64,000 nucleotides of DNA from Pseudarcicella hirudinis (GCF_900115665.1 NZ_FOXH01000010.1:124001-188000), one strand, 5' to 3'. Shown: positions 42,661 to 52,338, counted from the stretch's first letter. The notes: a model not told the origin generated them from the sequence alone. Made by a program: numbers and translations.

Positions 42661-43281
42661 ATGCAAAGAAACTTTTTTAAGGCACATCCATGGCATGGTA
42701 TCCAGATTGGAAATAATATGCCAAACGTCGTTACAGCATTTATCGAAATTGTCCCTACCGATACCGTCAAGTATGAAATAGACAAAGAAACCGGATATTT
42801 GAAGATCGATCGTCCACAGAAATTCTCAAATATTGTTCCTTCTCTTTACGGTTTTGTTCCCCAGACTTATTGCGGTGACCGCACTGCTGACTTTGCCCGT
42901 GAAAAATCAGGGAAAGACATCGCAGCCGGAGATGGTGATCCCTTAGATATTTGTGTCCTTTCAGAAAGAGCGATTACCCATGGTGATATCATTTGTCAGG
43001 CTATTCCAATCGGCGGAATCAGAATGATTGATAAAGGAGAGGCTGATGATAAAATTATTGCTGTTCTGAAGGACGATCCGATTTATGGCAAATGGAGAGA
43101 TATCTCAGATTGTCCTAAAGATGTTGTACAACGTTTAAGACACTATTTTGAGACTTATAAGTTAGTGCCGGGCGATATCAGCAGCCACAATGTAGTTGAC
43201 ATTGACGAAGTTTACGGCCGGGATGTAGCGCATGAAGTAATTTTAAAATCAAGAGAAGATTACCGTAATATTTTCGGTTAG
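42661..43281 (+). CDS. ppa: Inorganic pyrophosphatase (family I)
   Basis: Splits pyrophosphate to phosphate and pulls biosynthetic reactions forward. The 206-residue form starting at MQRNFFKAHPWHGI shows IEIVPTDTVKYEIDKETGYLKIDR with the conserved Lys and Tyr. The metal-binding signature is GDGDPLDICVLSE (DxDPxD), followed by DKGEADDKIIAVLKDDP. The frame stays open upstream to an ATG at 42517, which would add 48 Lys-rich residues without family likeness. Because the -7 box lies upstream of both, that longer form cannot be excluded. A terminator follows. Confidence 0.93.
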   Translation: MQRNFFKAHPWHGIQIGNNMPNVVTAFIEIVPTDTVKYEIDKETGYLKIDRPQKFSNIVPSLYGFVPQTYCGDRTADFAREKSGKDIAAGDGDPLDICVLSERAITHGDIICQAIPIGGIRMIDKGEADDKIIAVLKDDPIYGKWRDISDCPKDVVQRLRHYFETYKLVPGDISSHNVVDIDEVYGRDVAHEVILKSREDYRNIFG

Positions 43282-43291
43282 TAATAATTCA

Positions 43292-43340
43292 AAAGAAGGA
43301 TTTTGGAAAAGGGGAAACTCTGATTCGAAATCCTTCTTTA
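43292..43340 (+). terminator. Terminator after ppa
   Basis: AAAGAAGGATTT pairs with AAATCCTTCTTT across a 22-base loop. Confidence 0.7.
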
Positions 43341-43497
43341 ATGTTATGGTTCTTTCAAATGTTCCCGCACCCATTTATCCTCCAAAAATTCCCTTCAACA
43401 TAAATACAAAGTTTTGAAAAGCCATCAAATTATTTTTGAATTCTAATCAGTTATTTAGCTACATTGTAGGCTAAATTTTAACCAAAGCTTTTAAATC

Positions 43498-45270
43498 ATG
43501 TTACAATTCTTAAAATATGTATTTGCTACAATTGTCGGACTTATTTTGTTTACAGTTGTGGCAATAGTCCTGCTTCTTGGTGTGGGAGCCGCCATTGGCT
43601 CATCTAAGGAGTTGGTTGAAGTAAAAGAAAAAACAGTACTCAAACTGGACCTTGACAAACCTATCGTTGAAAATGTTGCTGAAGATGAAAATCCTTTGAA
43701 AAACCTGACTTCTTTCTCAGGAAATGCTGAGAAGATAGGTCTTGTTCAGATCAAGGACATTTTGAAAAAGGCTGCTTCTGAAAAAAATATAAAAGGGATC
43801 TATCTTCAGGCTCATTACCCGATGGCCGGATATGCTCAGGTTGAAGAAATCAGAAATGCCCTTCTTGAGTTTAAAAAATCAGGTAAATTCATCTATAGCT
43901 ACGGAGAAGCCTATTCTGAAAAAGGATATTATCTTACTTCAGTTGCCGATAAAATATATCTGAATCCTGCCGGAGGATTAGATTTTAATGGAATTAGTGT
44001 GGAATACACTTTCTTCAAAGGCACTTTGGATAAATTGGATATAAAACCGGTTGTTTTCAGGGTTGGAGAATACAAATCTGCCGTTGAGCCATTTATCAGA
44101 GAGAATATGAGTGATGCCAATAAGGCACAAACTACTTCATTCATCAATTCAATCAATAATTACGTTTTCTCAAACATTGCCAAAGCCAGGGGTTTAAATG
44201 TAGATGATCTTAAAAAAGTTGCAGATGACCTGGCTGCCTACAAACCTTCAGGAGCACTTTCGAATAAATTGATTACAAATGTTGGTTATTATGATGAGTT
44301 TGAATCTGATCTGAAAAAAGAATTGAAACTTAATAGTAAAGACGAGATAGAATTTATTAATTATTCGAAATTTCTGAAAGTAAAAGCTTCTGACGAAGCT
44401 TCTGAATCGGAGAATAAAATTGCCATTGTGGTAGGAGAGGGTGAAATTGTTGGTTCGAAGGGAGGAGATGGAACAATTGGCTCTGATGATTTTGTGAAAG
44501 AATTGAAAAAAGCCCGTGATGATAAAAAGGTAAAAGCCATAGTCTTAAGAATTGATTCTCCGGGTGGTTCTTCTCTGGCTTCAGATGTCATGTGGAGAGA
44601 AGTGGAATTGACCAGAAAGGTGAAACCTGTCATAGCTTCTATGGGGGATTATGCGGCATCGGGTGGTTATTATATGGCAATGGCAGCTGATACCATTGTT
44701 GCACAGCCAACTACCATTACTGGATCAATCGGAATTTTTGCTCAGTTCTTTAATTTTGAAAACTTCCTGAAAAATAAATTGGGAATTACGCACGACAGAG
44801 TTACAACAAATGCTCATTCAGATTTTCCTTCTGTGACCCGTGAACTGACGGATTTTGAGAAAAGCTGGTTCCAGAATTCGGTTGATCAGGGTTATGAGAC
44901 TTTTACAGGAAAAGCAGCGAAAGGTCGTCATATGAGTATTGAAAAGTTGAAATCACTTGCGGGAGGAAGAGTCTGGACAGGGATTGAAGCTAAACAAAAT
45001 GGTTTGGTTGATGTTTTAGGAGGGGTACAGGATGCAGTGAGAATTGCCGCTAAAAAAGCCAGATTGAAAGAAGGTGATTATGGGGTAAAATACTTCCCGA
45101 AACCAAAGTCATGGTATGAAGCATTGATGAATAATGCAGAGGAAGAAACAGAAGCTAAATTACTGCAATCACAATTCGGCGAGCTTAGCCCGTACGTAAA
45201 AGAGATCCGGAAATTAAAATCTCGTGAAGGGATTCTGGCGTTGATGCCGTATAAAATGGAACTGAAGTAA
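43498..45270 (+). CDS. sppA: Signal peptide peptidase SppA (67-kDa type)
   Basis: Membrane-bound Ser/Lys protease that degrades cleaved signal peptides. The 590-residue protein has one N-terminal transmembrane helix (about 8-35) and two tandem ClpP-like S49 domains. The dyad is K193 (GEYKSAVEPF, first domain) and S388 (YAASGGYYMA, second domain), matching the arrangement of the E. coli long form. RIDSPGGSSLASD and TTITGSIGIF are further S49 motifs. It is flanked by terminators, so probably monocistronic. Confidence 0.95.
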   Translation: MLQFLKYVFATIVGLILFTVVAIVLLLGVGAAIGSSKELVEVKEKTVLKLDLDKPIVENVAEDENPLKNLTSFSGNAEKIGLVQIKDILKKAASEKNIKGIYLQAHYPMAGYAQVEEIRNALLEFKKSGKFIYSYGEAYSEKGYYLTSVADKIYLNPAGGLDFNGISVEYTFFKGTLDKLDIKPVVFRVGEYKSAVEPFIRENMSDANKAQTTSFINSINNYVFSNIAKARGLNVDDLKKVADDLAAYKPSGALSNKLITNVGYYDEFESDLKKELKLNSKDEIEFINYSKFLKVKASDEASESENKIAIVVGEGEIVGSKGGDGTIGSDDFVKELKKARDDKKVKAIVLRIDSPGGSSLASDVMWREVELTRKVKPVIASMGDYAASGGYYMAMAADTIVAQPTTITGSIGIFAQFFNFENFLKNKLGITHDRVTTNAHSDFPSVTRELTDFEKSWFQNSVDQGYETFTGKAAKGRHMSIEKLKSLAGGRVWTGIEAKQNGLVDVLGGVQDAVRIAAKKARLKEGDYGVKYFPKPKSWYEALMNNAEEETEAKLLQSQFGELSPYVKEIRKLKSREGILALMPYKMELK

Positions 45271-45306
45271 TTAAGAACATAAAATTTAAGGTTTCAACAA
45301 CTAATA

Positions 45307-45347
45307 AGGACTTCTAAGTTTGTCAAACTGGGAAGTCCTTTTTAATT
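45307..45347 (+). terminator. Terminator after sppA
   Basis: AGGACTTC..AGTTTG pairs with AAACT..GAAGTCCT (internal mismatches) and is followed by TTTTTAATTTT. Confidence 0.82.
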
Positions 45348-45365
45348 TTGATAGCTTGTTAAAAT

Positions 45366-45382
45366 GCGATTTGGCAAATCGC
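45366..45382. promoter_or_regulatory. Palindrome upstream of bioB, possible operator
   Basis: GCGATTTG-G-CAAATCGC is a perfect 8-bp inverted repeat with a single-base centre, ending 12 bases before the bioB ATG. Its sequence differs from the classical BirA operator. Confidence 0.45.
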
Positions 45383-45394
45383 CTTTGAAAAATT

Positions 45395-46411
45395 ATGATA
45401 AAGAATAACTGGACAAGAGCCGAAATCGAAGAAATTTACAATTTACCATTTTTAGAATTGGTATATCGTGCCGCAACGGTTCACCGTCAATATAATGATC
45501 CTCAGGAAGTACAGGTAAGCACGCTGCTTTCTATAAAGACAGGAGGTTGCCCTGAAGATTGCTCTTACTGTTCTCAGGCAGCCCGTTATCATACAGATGT
45601 GAAAGTACAGAAATTAATGCCTTTAAAGGAGGTTCTGGCCGCAGCTGAAAGAGCAAAAGATGCAGGGAGTTCACGTTTCTGTATGGGAGCAGCATGGCGT
45701 GAGGTCCGTGACAACCGTGATTTTGACAATGTATTGGAGATGGTCAAAGGTGTTAATGAAATGGGTATGGAAGTTTGCTGTACACTTGGAATGTTAACGG
45801 AAGAACAAGCCAATAAATTGAAAAATGCGGGATTATATGCCTATAATCACAATGTTGATACCAGTGAAGAGCATTATCAGGATGTGATCTCTACCCGTAC
45901 TTATGACGATCGTTTAAAAACGATTGATAATGTAAGAAAGGCAAAGATTTCAGTTTGTTCAGGTGGAATCATTGGTTTGGGAGAAACGGATGGGGATCGT
46001 GTCGGAATGTTAATGACCTTAGCAAATATGCCGGCTCATCCTGATTCAGTACCGATTAATAACCTAGTCCCGATTGCAGGAACACCGCTTGGAGATCAGA
46101 ACCCGGCTACTATCTGGGATATGGTAAGAACTATTGCTACTGCCCGTATTCTGATGCCGAAATCAATGGTACGCTTATCCGCAGGTCGCTTGGAAATGTC
46201 TTATGAAGGACAGGCATTCTGTTTTATGGCAGGAGCTAATTCTATTTTCTCAGGAGATGTATTATTAACGACACCGAATCCGAATGAGAAATCAGATAAA
46301 GAATTATTTCAGATTTTGAGTATTAAACCAAGGGAAGCATTCAAAAATGAAAAGCAGCAGCCAGGTGTTGAGTTTCAAATGATTCCGTCAGCTATGGAAG
46401 CTTTGGGATAA
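45395..46411 (+). CDS. bioB: Biotin synthase
   Basis: Radical-SAM enzyme that inserts sulphur into dethiobiotin. The 338-residue protein has the cluster motif C52-PED-C56-SY-C59 ([12 protein letters not shown]). Also present are [22 protein letters not shown] (with Asn/His/Asp contacts), SGGIIGLGE, and the C-terminal [29 protein letters not shown] containing the Arg that contacts the auxiliary 2Fe-2S cluster. No other bio genes are adjacent in the window. A palindrome immediately upstream may be a regulatory site. Confidence 0.97.
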   Translation: MIKNNWTRAEIEEIYNLPFLELVYRAATVHRQYNDPQEVQVSTLLSIKTGGCPEDCSYCSQAARYHTDVKVQKLMPLKEVLAAAERAKDAGSSRFCMGAAWREVRDNRDFDNVLEMVKGVNEMGMEVCCTLGMLTEEQANKLKNAGLYAYNHNVDTSEEHYQDVISTRTYDDRLKTIDNVRKAKISVCSGGIIGLGETDGDRVGMLMTLANMPAHPDSVPINNLVPIAGTPLGDQNPATIWDMVRTIATARILMPKSMVRLSAGRLEMSYEGQAFCFMAGANSIFSGDVLLTTPNPNEKSDKELFQILSIKPREAFKNEKQQPGVEFQMIPSAMEALG

Positions 46412-46434
46412 CCGGATACTCATTGATATAAATA

Positions 46435-46468
46435 AAATGCAATGCTCAGGCGTTGCATTTTTGTTTTT
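46435..46468 (+). terminator. Terminator after bioB
   Basis: AAATGCAATGC pairs with GCGTTGCATTT (one G-T wobble), loop TCAG, followed by a T-rich tail. Confidence 0.88.
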
Positions 46469-46540
46469 TAGTGGTGACAAAAGGCCGAAATACAGTCTTA
46501 ATTCCTAAACTTCATAATTTAAATATTTAAAATTTCTCAA

Positions 46541-47473
46541 ATGAAAAAAGTAATCCTTTCATTATTAACAATCATTTTTGTCTATTTCACAGGATGTGTA
46601 GGTCCGGCTCCGGAACCTGTTGCACCAACAAACGAATTGCCTGAGGCGGATGGTAAACTGGTTATTGAATTTACAGATCCTAACTTAAATGTAACTCCGA
46701 GCATTACTGCCGCAACAGGGGATAATGTGACGATCTCTCTGAACATCAAAAAGTCTCCGGATGGAGGAAAACCCAGATATCTTGAGGTATATGTAGCTGA
46801 CGAACCGAATAAAAGAGGAACGAGGGTTTTTGACGCTATTAAACTAAAAAATATCGATGATCAGACCAAGACCATAGAATATACAATTTCAGCCAGTACA
46901 GGGAAGAATTATATGTATTTTGAAGTACTGGATAACAATGATAAAAGAACCAGAAAGCAGATTACTGTAAATATTGCCTCAAACGCTCAGATAGCTTCAT
47001 GGAGTGGAATTGCTTTAGGAGCACAGACTAATAGCCTGGGATCAAGATTATCTTCTTCTACAGGCGATGTTTACCGTGTTTGTGATTTGGATTCGAATAT
47101 CAGATATGTGGATATTACTTATGCGGCAATTGGTTCTCCGGTTACTAAACCAACAATCCTCTCAAATCCCCGCAGAGCGGTTGATGGATTATCTACTACC
47201 ATTACAGATTCTAACTGTGCCGGATCAAGCTCAGGAGGAGGTTCTGCAACTTATTTTGTAGCTGCTCCTGCAAACACTGATTTTACCGGTGCTACAGATG
47301 CAAGTCTGGCAGCGCTGACAGTCTCTTCTTCAAATCCGCAGGAAGTTATAGTAGAAGCTGGCAAAGTATATGCTTTTCTGAATGGAAGAGGTAAAAAAGG
47401 GTTGATCAGGATCAATTCGATAGATTCAGGAGTTTCCGGGAAGGTAGTTTTTGATGTCAAAGTTCAGATGTAA
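46541..47473 (+). CDS. Lipoprotein of unknown function
   Basis: A 310-residue protein with a lipoprotein signal (IIFVYFTGC, C19) followed by a Pro-rich spacer (GPAPEPVAPTNELPEAD). Residues about 40-145 look like an Ig-like or FN3-like beta-sandwich (GDNVTISLNIKKSPDGGKPRYLEVYVAD, IEYTISASTGKNYMYFEVLDNNDKRTR). The rest is Ser/Thr/Ala-rich beta structure with a Gly-rich turn (CAGSSSGGGSATYF). No family is recognised with confidence. A surface or periplasmic lipoprotein is inferred. It is monocistronic between two terminators. Confidence 0.78.
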   Translation: MKKVILSLLTIIFVYFTGCVGPAPEPVAPTNELPEADGKLVIEFTDPNLNVTPSITAATGDNVTISLNIKKSPDGGKPRYLEVYVADEPNKRGTRVFDAIKLKNIDDQTKTIEYTISASTGKNYMYFEVLDNNDKRTRKQITVNIASNAQIASWSGIALGAQTNSLGSRLSSSTGDVYRVCDLDSNIRYVDITYAAIGSPVTKPTILSNPRRAVDGLSTTITDSNCAGSSSGGGSATYFVAAPANTDFTGATDASLAALTVSSSNPQEVIVEAGKVYAFLNGRGKKGLIRINSIDSGVSGKVVFDVKVQM

Positions 47474-47490
47474 TAAAATAGGGTATTTGC

Positions 47491-47535
47491 AATAAAAAAG
47501 CGATTCCGGTTTGATTCCGGAATCGCTTTTTTATT
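47491..47535. terminator. Bidirectional terminator, perfect 19-bp stem
   Basis: AATAAAAAAGCGATTCCGG pairs perfectly with 47517-47535 across a 7-base loop, between a lipoprotein gene and a convergent GNAT gene. Confidence 0.93.
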
Positions 47536-47971
47536 GAAGCACTTTTCTCATTTTCCAATGCTGGATTTCTCCGAAAAGAAGGTAGGATTCAGCGATAATT
47601 TCGTAACCGATATGCTTATAAAAGGCAACCGCATTTTCTCTTGCATCCAGTACAATTTCCGTCATTCCTCTTTCAAGGGCAATGTTTTCAAGATACTGCA
47701 TTAATAGTTTTCCTATACCTTTTCCCTGAGCATTTGCAGAAACGGCAACGCATCTTACCTGTCCTTGTTCCTGTGAGTTAGTTTGCATGCGGGCAACGCC
47801 GAAAACTTCTTTTGTTTCTTCATCAATAGCCATTGCATGATCTGCCTGGTCTTCATCTGTCAGTACCTCACTTCCTTTAAGTTGTCCCCAGGGTTCTCTT
47901 AAGATGGTGAAACGAAGATTATAATAAAGCTCCCATTCTGAGGCTGTTTCGGGTTTTCTGATAGAGATCAT
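47531..47971 (-). CDS. GNAT family N-acetyltransferase
   Basis: A 146-residue acyltransferase with VRCVAVSANAQGKGIGKLLMQYLENIA (acetyl-CoA loop QGKGIGKLL) and EIVLDARENAVAFYKHIGYEIIAESY (motif B with FYxxxGY). The start MISIRKPETASEWELYYNLRF matches a subgroup with an N-terminal YxLRxxxLRxPWG sequence (here YNLRFTILREPWGQ). Substrate unknown. The stop codon lies inside the shared terminator. rny, upstream on the same strand, has its own terminator in the gap. Confidence 0.88.
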   Translation of the reverse strand: MISIRKPETASEWELYYNLRFTILREPWGQLKGSEVLTDEDQADHAMAIDEETKEVFGVARMQTNSQEQGQVRCVAVSANAQGKGIGKLLMQYLENIALERGMTEIVLDARENAVAFYKHIGYEIIAESYLLFGEIQHWKMRKVLQ

Positions 47972-47987
47972 ATAAGCGTCGATAAAA

Positions 47988-48034
47988 AGAAAAAGACGCA
48001 GATTCTGATGATACCATCCAAACCTGCGTCCTTA
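47988..48034 (-). terminator. rny terminator
   Basis: On the minus strand, GACGCAG pairs with CTGCGTC, followed by TTTTTCTTTTT. It lies 16 bases past the rny stop. Confidence 0.78.
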
Positions 48035-48049
48035 ACCTGAATTGTATAA

Positions 48050-49633
48050 TTATTTTGCGTAATTTACCGAGCGCATTTCACGGATTACCGTTACTTTTAT
48101 CTGACCCGGATATTGCATTTCTTTTTCAATTTTCTGTGAAATATCATAAGATAGCATACTTGCTTTTTCATCGGTTACATTGTCAGAATCAACCATGATT
48201 CTCAATTCACGTCCTGCCTGAATGGCATAACATTTCTGTACTCCATGGAAGCTTGTAGCAAGATCTTCAAGTTCTCTCAGACGTCTCATATAGGACTCCA
48301 TCATTTCACGTCTTGCTCCCGGACGTGAGCCTGAAATGGCATCGCAGACCTGGATAATCGGAGAAATCATTGAAGTCATTTCTATTTCATCATGGTGAGC
48401 TCCGATTGCATTACAAACTTCCGGGTTTTCCTTGTATTTCTGAGCAAGTTCCATCCCCAGAATAGCATGAGGTAATTCCGGTTCTTCATGCCATACTTTT
48501 CCAATGTCATGTAATAATCCGGCTCTTTTAGCCAGTTTTGCATTTAAGCCTAATTCTGCCGCCATTGTAGCACAAAGCTTGGCTACTTCTCTTGAGTGCT
48601 GAAGAAGGTTTTGTCCATATGAAGAACGGAAACGCATTCTTCCAACCATCTTAATCAGTTCAGGGTGTAAGCCATGAATACCAAGATCTATCACCGTTCT
48701 TTCACCGATTTCAATGATTTCTTCGTCGATATTCTTCTTGGTTTTAGAAACAACCTCTTCAATACGGGCAGGGTGAATACGACCGTCCTGAACCAATCTG
48801 TGCAAAGATAGTCGGGCGATTTCACGACGAACCGGATCAAAGCCGGAGATAATGATAGCTTCCGGAGTATCGTCAACGATAAACTCAACGCCTGTCGCTG
48901 CTTCCAGAGCACGGATATTTCTACCCTCACGACCGATGATCTTACCTTTTACGTCATCAGATTCAATGTTGAAAACAGATACACAGTTTTCAATGGCATT
49001 TTCAGCAGCAGTTCTCTGTATCGTTTCAATAACGACTTTCTTTGCTTCCTTGGTAGCGGTAAGCTTAGCTTCTTCGATGGTTTGTTTGATGATAGACGAA
49101 GCCTTGGTTTCAGCTTCTCCTCTCAGGGCATCTACTAATTGCTGACGAGCCTCATCCGCAGATAATCCAGCGATTTTTTCCAACTGAGCAACCTGAGAAG
49201 CCAGCATTTTTTCTGCTTCATCTTTCTTTCTGTCAGCTTCTTCAGTCTTACGTTTCAGATTTTCTTCCTTAGCAGTAAGTGATTGTTTCTGGCTGTTTAA
49301 TTCAGCTTCCTGGCGCTTGCTTTGCTCTGCGGTAAGTTGTAGAGTTCGTTCACGTTCTTTCAGTTTTTGTTCATTCTGAACTAAAATCTGTTTCTTTTTA
49401 TTTGATTCATCTTCAAACTCAGCACGAAGTTTCAGGAATTTTTCCTTGGCCTCTAAAATTCGGTCTTTCTTAATATTCTCTGCAGAAATTTCGGCATTCT
49501 TGATGATGTCATTTGACCGGGCATTAGCTTCGGCTTCGACTTTTTGAAAATTTTTCGAGAAAATCATTTTTCCCGCAAAAATCCCACCAATTAACGTAGC
49601 TAAAGGGAGAAAAATCTGGAGTAGGTCTGACAT
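48050..49633 (-). CDS. rny: Ribonuclease Y
   Basis: Membrane-anchored endoribonuclease that starts mRNA decay. The 527-residue protein has an N-terminal transmembrane helix (about 3-25) and a long coiled coil (about 28-200, Lys/Glu/Gln-rich). A KH domain contains the loop [19 protein letters not shown] (about 232-250). The HD metal-dependent phosphohydrolase domain follows ([23 protein letters not shown]). Length and order are those of the family. The zapA gene lies upstream after a 327-base gap that may hold an RNA. Confidence 0.96.
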   Translation of the reverse strand: MSDLLQIFLPLATLIGGIFAGKMIFSKNFQKVEAEANARSNDIIKNAEISAENIKKDRILEAKEKFLKLRAEFEDESNKKKQILVQNEQKLKERERTLQLTAEQSKRQEAELNSQKQSLTAKEENLKRKTEEADRKKDEAEKMLASQVAQLEKIAGLSADEARQQLVDALRGEAETKASSIIKQTIEEAKLTATKEAKKVVIETIQRTAAENAIENCVSVFNIESDDVKGKIIGREGRNIRALEAATGVEFIVDDTPEAIIISGFDPVRREIARLSLHRLVQDGRIHPARIEEVVSKTKKNIDEEIIEIGERTVIDLGIHGLHPELIKMVGRMRFRSSYGQNLLQHSREVAKLCATMAAELGLNAKLAKRAGLLHDIGKVWHEEPELPHAILGMELAQKYKENPEVCNAIGAHHDEIEMTSMISPIIQVCDAISGSRPGARREMMESYMRRLRELEDLATSFHGVQKCYAIQAGRELRIMVDSDNVTDEKASMLSYDISQKIEKEMQYPGQIKVTVIREMRSVNYAK

Positions 49634-49785
49634 TTTATTATATCGTTGTTTTTAGTAAAAAAATAAACTAAAACAGACAATTCAAAATGCCGATAAGAAG
49701 TGATTCAGTTGCAGGAAAGATAATTCTTTTATGATAATATGTTTATTTATCTAAGTGTTTATCATTTTTATGACAACTGTTCCGG

Positions 49786-49844
49786 TTATAAGTTTAAATT
49801 AGAAGCGGGAATGGAAAACCAGTATATTCCCAGATAACTTATAA
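49786..49844 (-). ncRNA. Hairpin in zapA-rny gap, candidate small RNA (6S-like?)
   Basis: The gap between zapA and rny is 327 bases, long for this genome, and contains a nested hairpin. Arms 49786-49794 (TTATAAGTT on the plus strand) and 49836-49844 are perfect complements, with an inner stem at 49807-49812 and 49826-49831 (GGGAAT/ATTCCC) separated by internal loops. A further short stem CCGGAAT/ATTCCGG lies near 49910-49935. A rod with a central bubble recalls 6S RNA, and I have the impression that zapA-ssrS-rny order occurs in the phylum, but I cannot verify this here. The ends of any transcript are unknown. Confidence 0.3.
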
Positions 49845-49960
49845 TTATTTACATATAACTCAATAAACGAATACGAGAGAAAAGATTGTCTGAGCAGGTT
49901 CATTTAACGCCGGAATCTGAAATTCCGGGAAACCGGTAAAACAGAGTAATTGAAATTTTA

Positions 49961-50251
49961 TCAGTTCACCACCCTGTCGGCTAATGTTTCAATTTCCCCT
50001 ATTTTGGCCATAACCGTCTCTTTTACTTCGGTGAGATTATCATTAAATTTTAAATTATCCACAACATAGTCTAATGAAACCAATGCCAAAAGACGATCCG
50101 GATCATGTATTCCGGTGTGTGTTCGATAATAATCTATCCGTTCATTAATCAACGTTTTTGCTTTTCGAACATATTCTTCTTCTTCCGGTCCTACCTGAAG
50201 AGAGAAGTCATGAACGCCAATACTTATTTTACAGGTAACTTTTTCTTTCAT
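49961..50251 (-). CDS. zapA: Cell division protein ZapA
   Basis: A 96-residue FtsZ-ring stabiliser. The N-terminal strand region KVTCKISIGVHDFSLQVGPEEEEYVRKAKTLINERIDYYR fits ZapA, as does the C-terminal helix with LLALVSLDYVVDNLKF. The start overlaps the stop of the upstream coiled-coil gene (ATGA-type overlap at 50251), so both are translationally coupled and probably form a division-related pair. Confidence 0.88.
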   Translation of the reverse strand: MKEKVTCKISIGVHDFSLQVGPEEEEYVRKAKTLINERIDYYRTHTGIHDPDRLLALVSLDYVVDNLKFNDNLTEVKETVMAKIGEIETLADRVVN

Positions 50252-50580
50252 CAGTTACTGAGTTGATTAATACACTTTTCTATTTCTAAAATATATTCGT
50301 CTAGTTTTTCCTTCAATTCGGCAGTATTGCCTGTAGATTTGAGATTGTTAGATACAATCTTAGTAAATTTCTCTGATTTTTTAAAGTTTTTTATATATTC
50401 GTTTAATTTTTTGTTCAATTCAGAAACTTCTTTATCCTTTTCCGCCAAATTTTTACGAAGTTCTTCATTTTCACGTTCCACTTCTGCCAATCTGTTTTTT
50501 TTCAATTCAAAAGCCATGACAATTCTTCTCAGCTTGGATTCCAGGCTGCTGAACTGATTCATGATTTCGAAGTCGATCAT
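50251..50580 (-). CDS. Small coiled-coil protein, ZapB-like by position
   Basis: A 109-residue protein that is almost entirely a coiled coil (KNRLAEVERENEELRKNLAE, then LNEYIKNFKKSEKFTKIV), ending in ELKEKLDEYILEIEKCINQL. It has no enzymatic motif. It overlaps zapA by one base, so it most likely works with ZapA in the division apparatus; ZapB of E. coli is also a small coiled coil that binds ZapA. The ZapB name is by analogy only. Confidence 0.75.
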   Translation of the reverse strand: MIDFEIMNQFSSLESKLRRIVMAFELKKNRLAEVERENEELRKNLAEKDKEVSELNKKLNEYIKNFKKSEKFTKIVSNNLKSTGNTAELKEKLDEYILEIEKCINQLSN

Positions 50581-50746
50581 TGTTGTTAGACAAATTTTTG
50601 GAAAATTGAACAGGTATTTCTACCGCAAAATACAAATTTCTAAACTTTATTCGAATAAAGTGCATTATGTGACCGCAAAAAGAATGTTTTTATTGAACGG
50701 TCATATTGATCCACTTTCTCTTAACTACATTTGCCCCTGATCTCAG

Positions 50747-52267
50747 CTATCTTAAAAAAGCATATTTCTCTCTGATTTTCAATGGAATAACTGTTTTTCT
50801 TTCCACTAAGACTATCCCCAGAATATACAATGTGAGAATTGTCAGGTGATAGACAATTGAAACAAATAAATTTGAAATATGAATCTGACTATTAAAATAA
50901 ATTAAAAGACCCGCTGAGGCAATATAGCCAAAAGCGGAAATTGTATCATAAGGCATTGGTGCAAATTTCTGGCCAAGTAAATAACATACTGCCATCATAG
51001 CGAAACATGATATTAAAAATGTATAGGCACAGCCCATATACCCTAATACCGGGATTAAAAGAAGGTTCAGAATAATTGTCAGTCCGGCACCGAGAAAGGT
51101 AATTAATGTTCCGAAATAAGTTCTGTCTGTTGTCTTGAACCAAACCGAAAGATTATAATAAATTCCCAGAAACAGGTTTGCCAGCAAAAGTACGGGAACA
51201 ACACCTATTCCTTCACTGTAAATATCTTTGTTAAGCAAAAATGCGTCCAGAAAATCAAGGTTAAGACTTACTAACAGCCATAAAAATACACAAACTATTA
51301 TAAACCATTTCATTACGTTGGAAAATATTTTCGGAGAATTTCTGTCTTCTGCCTTTGAGAAGAAAAAAGGTTCTGCCGCAAACTTAAACGCATTGATTGC
51401 CACCAACATAAAAATAGAAAGTTTGTAACAGTTTCCGTAAATACCCAGGGCTTGTTCTGCCGTCCGGTTAGGATAAAAGTTGTCAGGAAGGATATGTTTA
51501 AGTAATAGAATATCAGTTCTTCCGTTAATGGTGCTGGCTAGTCCCATAATCATAATAGGATAACCATATTCCCAAAGTTTCTTAAAAACAGTAAAGTCGA
51601 ATCTGAAATGGAAATCAGAAAAAAGTTTCCATAATAAAGGTATCAGAAAGATATTGGCAATCAGGTTGGCAAGTATGATATATCCTGCGCCGATTTCAGG
51701 AAAATAAATGTGCGAAATGAGGGGTTTCAGAAATGTCAGGTATTTCCCTTCATAGATATCTTTGCAAAAAATCAGGAAGAATACGTTAAAAAAGATATTG
51801 ATGAAAATATTGATCATTCTTGCCTTGACAAACTGGAGGGGTTTTTTCTCCAGACGCAATCTGGCAAAAGGAATGGCCATAACACTGTCGATGGCCAGTG
51901 CCATAACGAGCCAGGTCATAAATATTTCCTGATCCGGATAACCCAGCATATTCATAATCGGGGTGGAAAAACTGATCAGGATGATTGATAGAATAATAGA
52001 AGTAAGTATAAGAGCACTCAAAATGAGGTTGTAATACTCCATTTTGTTTTCTTTGGAAGCGAACCTGAAAAAAGTTGTTTCCATTCCGTACGTGTATAAT
52101 ACGGCAGCGATACTAAGCCAGCCATATAATTCGGTATTAACTGAGAGTTCTTCCGGTAAAAATACTTTAGTGTGGATACCAACCAGTAAAAAGTTTAGAG
52201 AACGCCCGACAATGGTACTGATTCCATATAAAGCGGTTTCTCCGGCTAATTTTTTTAATACAGACAT
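50747..52267 (-). CDS. Polysaccharide/oligosaccharide flippase (Wzx/MATE-like)
   Basis: A 506-residue inner-membrane protein with about 12-14 hydrophobic helices. The N-terminus is SVLKKLAGETALYGISTIVGRSLNFLL, typical of the polysaccharide biosynthesis (PST/MurJ-like) exporters, with a polysaccharide biosynthesis C-terminal-like region (LGAGLTIILNLLLIPVLGYMGCAYTFLISC). It would flip lipid-linked sugar units to the periplasm. No glycosyltransferases are next to it, so its glycan is unknown. Related orphan flippases near cell-wall genes are common in the phylum. Confidence 0.88.
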   Translation of the reverse strand: MSVLKKLAGETALYGISTIVGRSLNFLLVGIHTKVFLPEELSVNTELYGWLSIAAVLYTYGMETTFFRFASKENKMEYYNLILSALILTSIILSIILISFSTPIMNMLGYPDQEIFMTWLVMALAIDSVMAIPFARLRLEKKPLQFVKARMINIFINIFFNVFFLIFCKDIYEGKYLTFLKPLISHIYFPEIGAGYIILANLIANIFLIPLLWKLFSDFHFRFDFTVFKKLWEYGYPIMIMGLASTINGRTDILLLKHILPDNFYPNRTAEQALGIYGNCYKLSIFMLVAINAFKFAAEPFFFSKAEDRNSPKIFSNVMKWFIIVCVFLWLLVSLNLDFLDAFLLNKDIYSEGIGVVPVLLLANLFLGIYYNLSVWFKTTDRTYFGTLITFLGAGLTIILNLLLIPVLGYMGCAYTFLISCFAMMAVCYLLGQKFAPMPYDTISAFGYIASAGLLIYFNSQIHISNLFVSIVYHLTILTLYILGIVLVERKTVIPLKIREKYAFLR

Positions 52268-52315
52268 TTTTAGAGTTTTAGGAGTCCCTTGTTAGGGTTT
52301 GAATAAACTTCCCGG

Positions 52316-52338
52316 CAAAAGTATAAAGTGCAAAGTTA
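52316..52338 (-). promoter_or_regulatory. Two -7-like boxes upstream of the flippase gene
   Basis: On the minus strand, TACTTTTG (52316-52323) and TAACTTTG (52331-52338) both match TAnnTTTG, 49 and 64 bases before the start codon. Neither has a clear -33 element. The rest of the 376-base divergent gap shows nothing definite. Confidence 0.4.

Noticed and set aside
45366-45382. Classical BirA operator upstream of bioB
   Set aside because: The palindrome has a 1-base centre and different sequence from the BirA-type TTGTAAAC-N15-GTTTACAA pattern.
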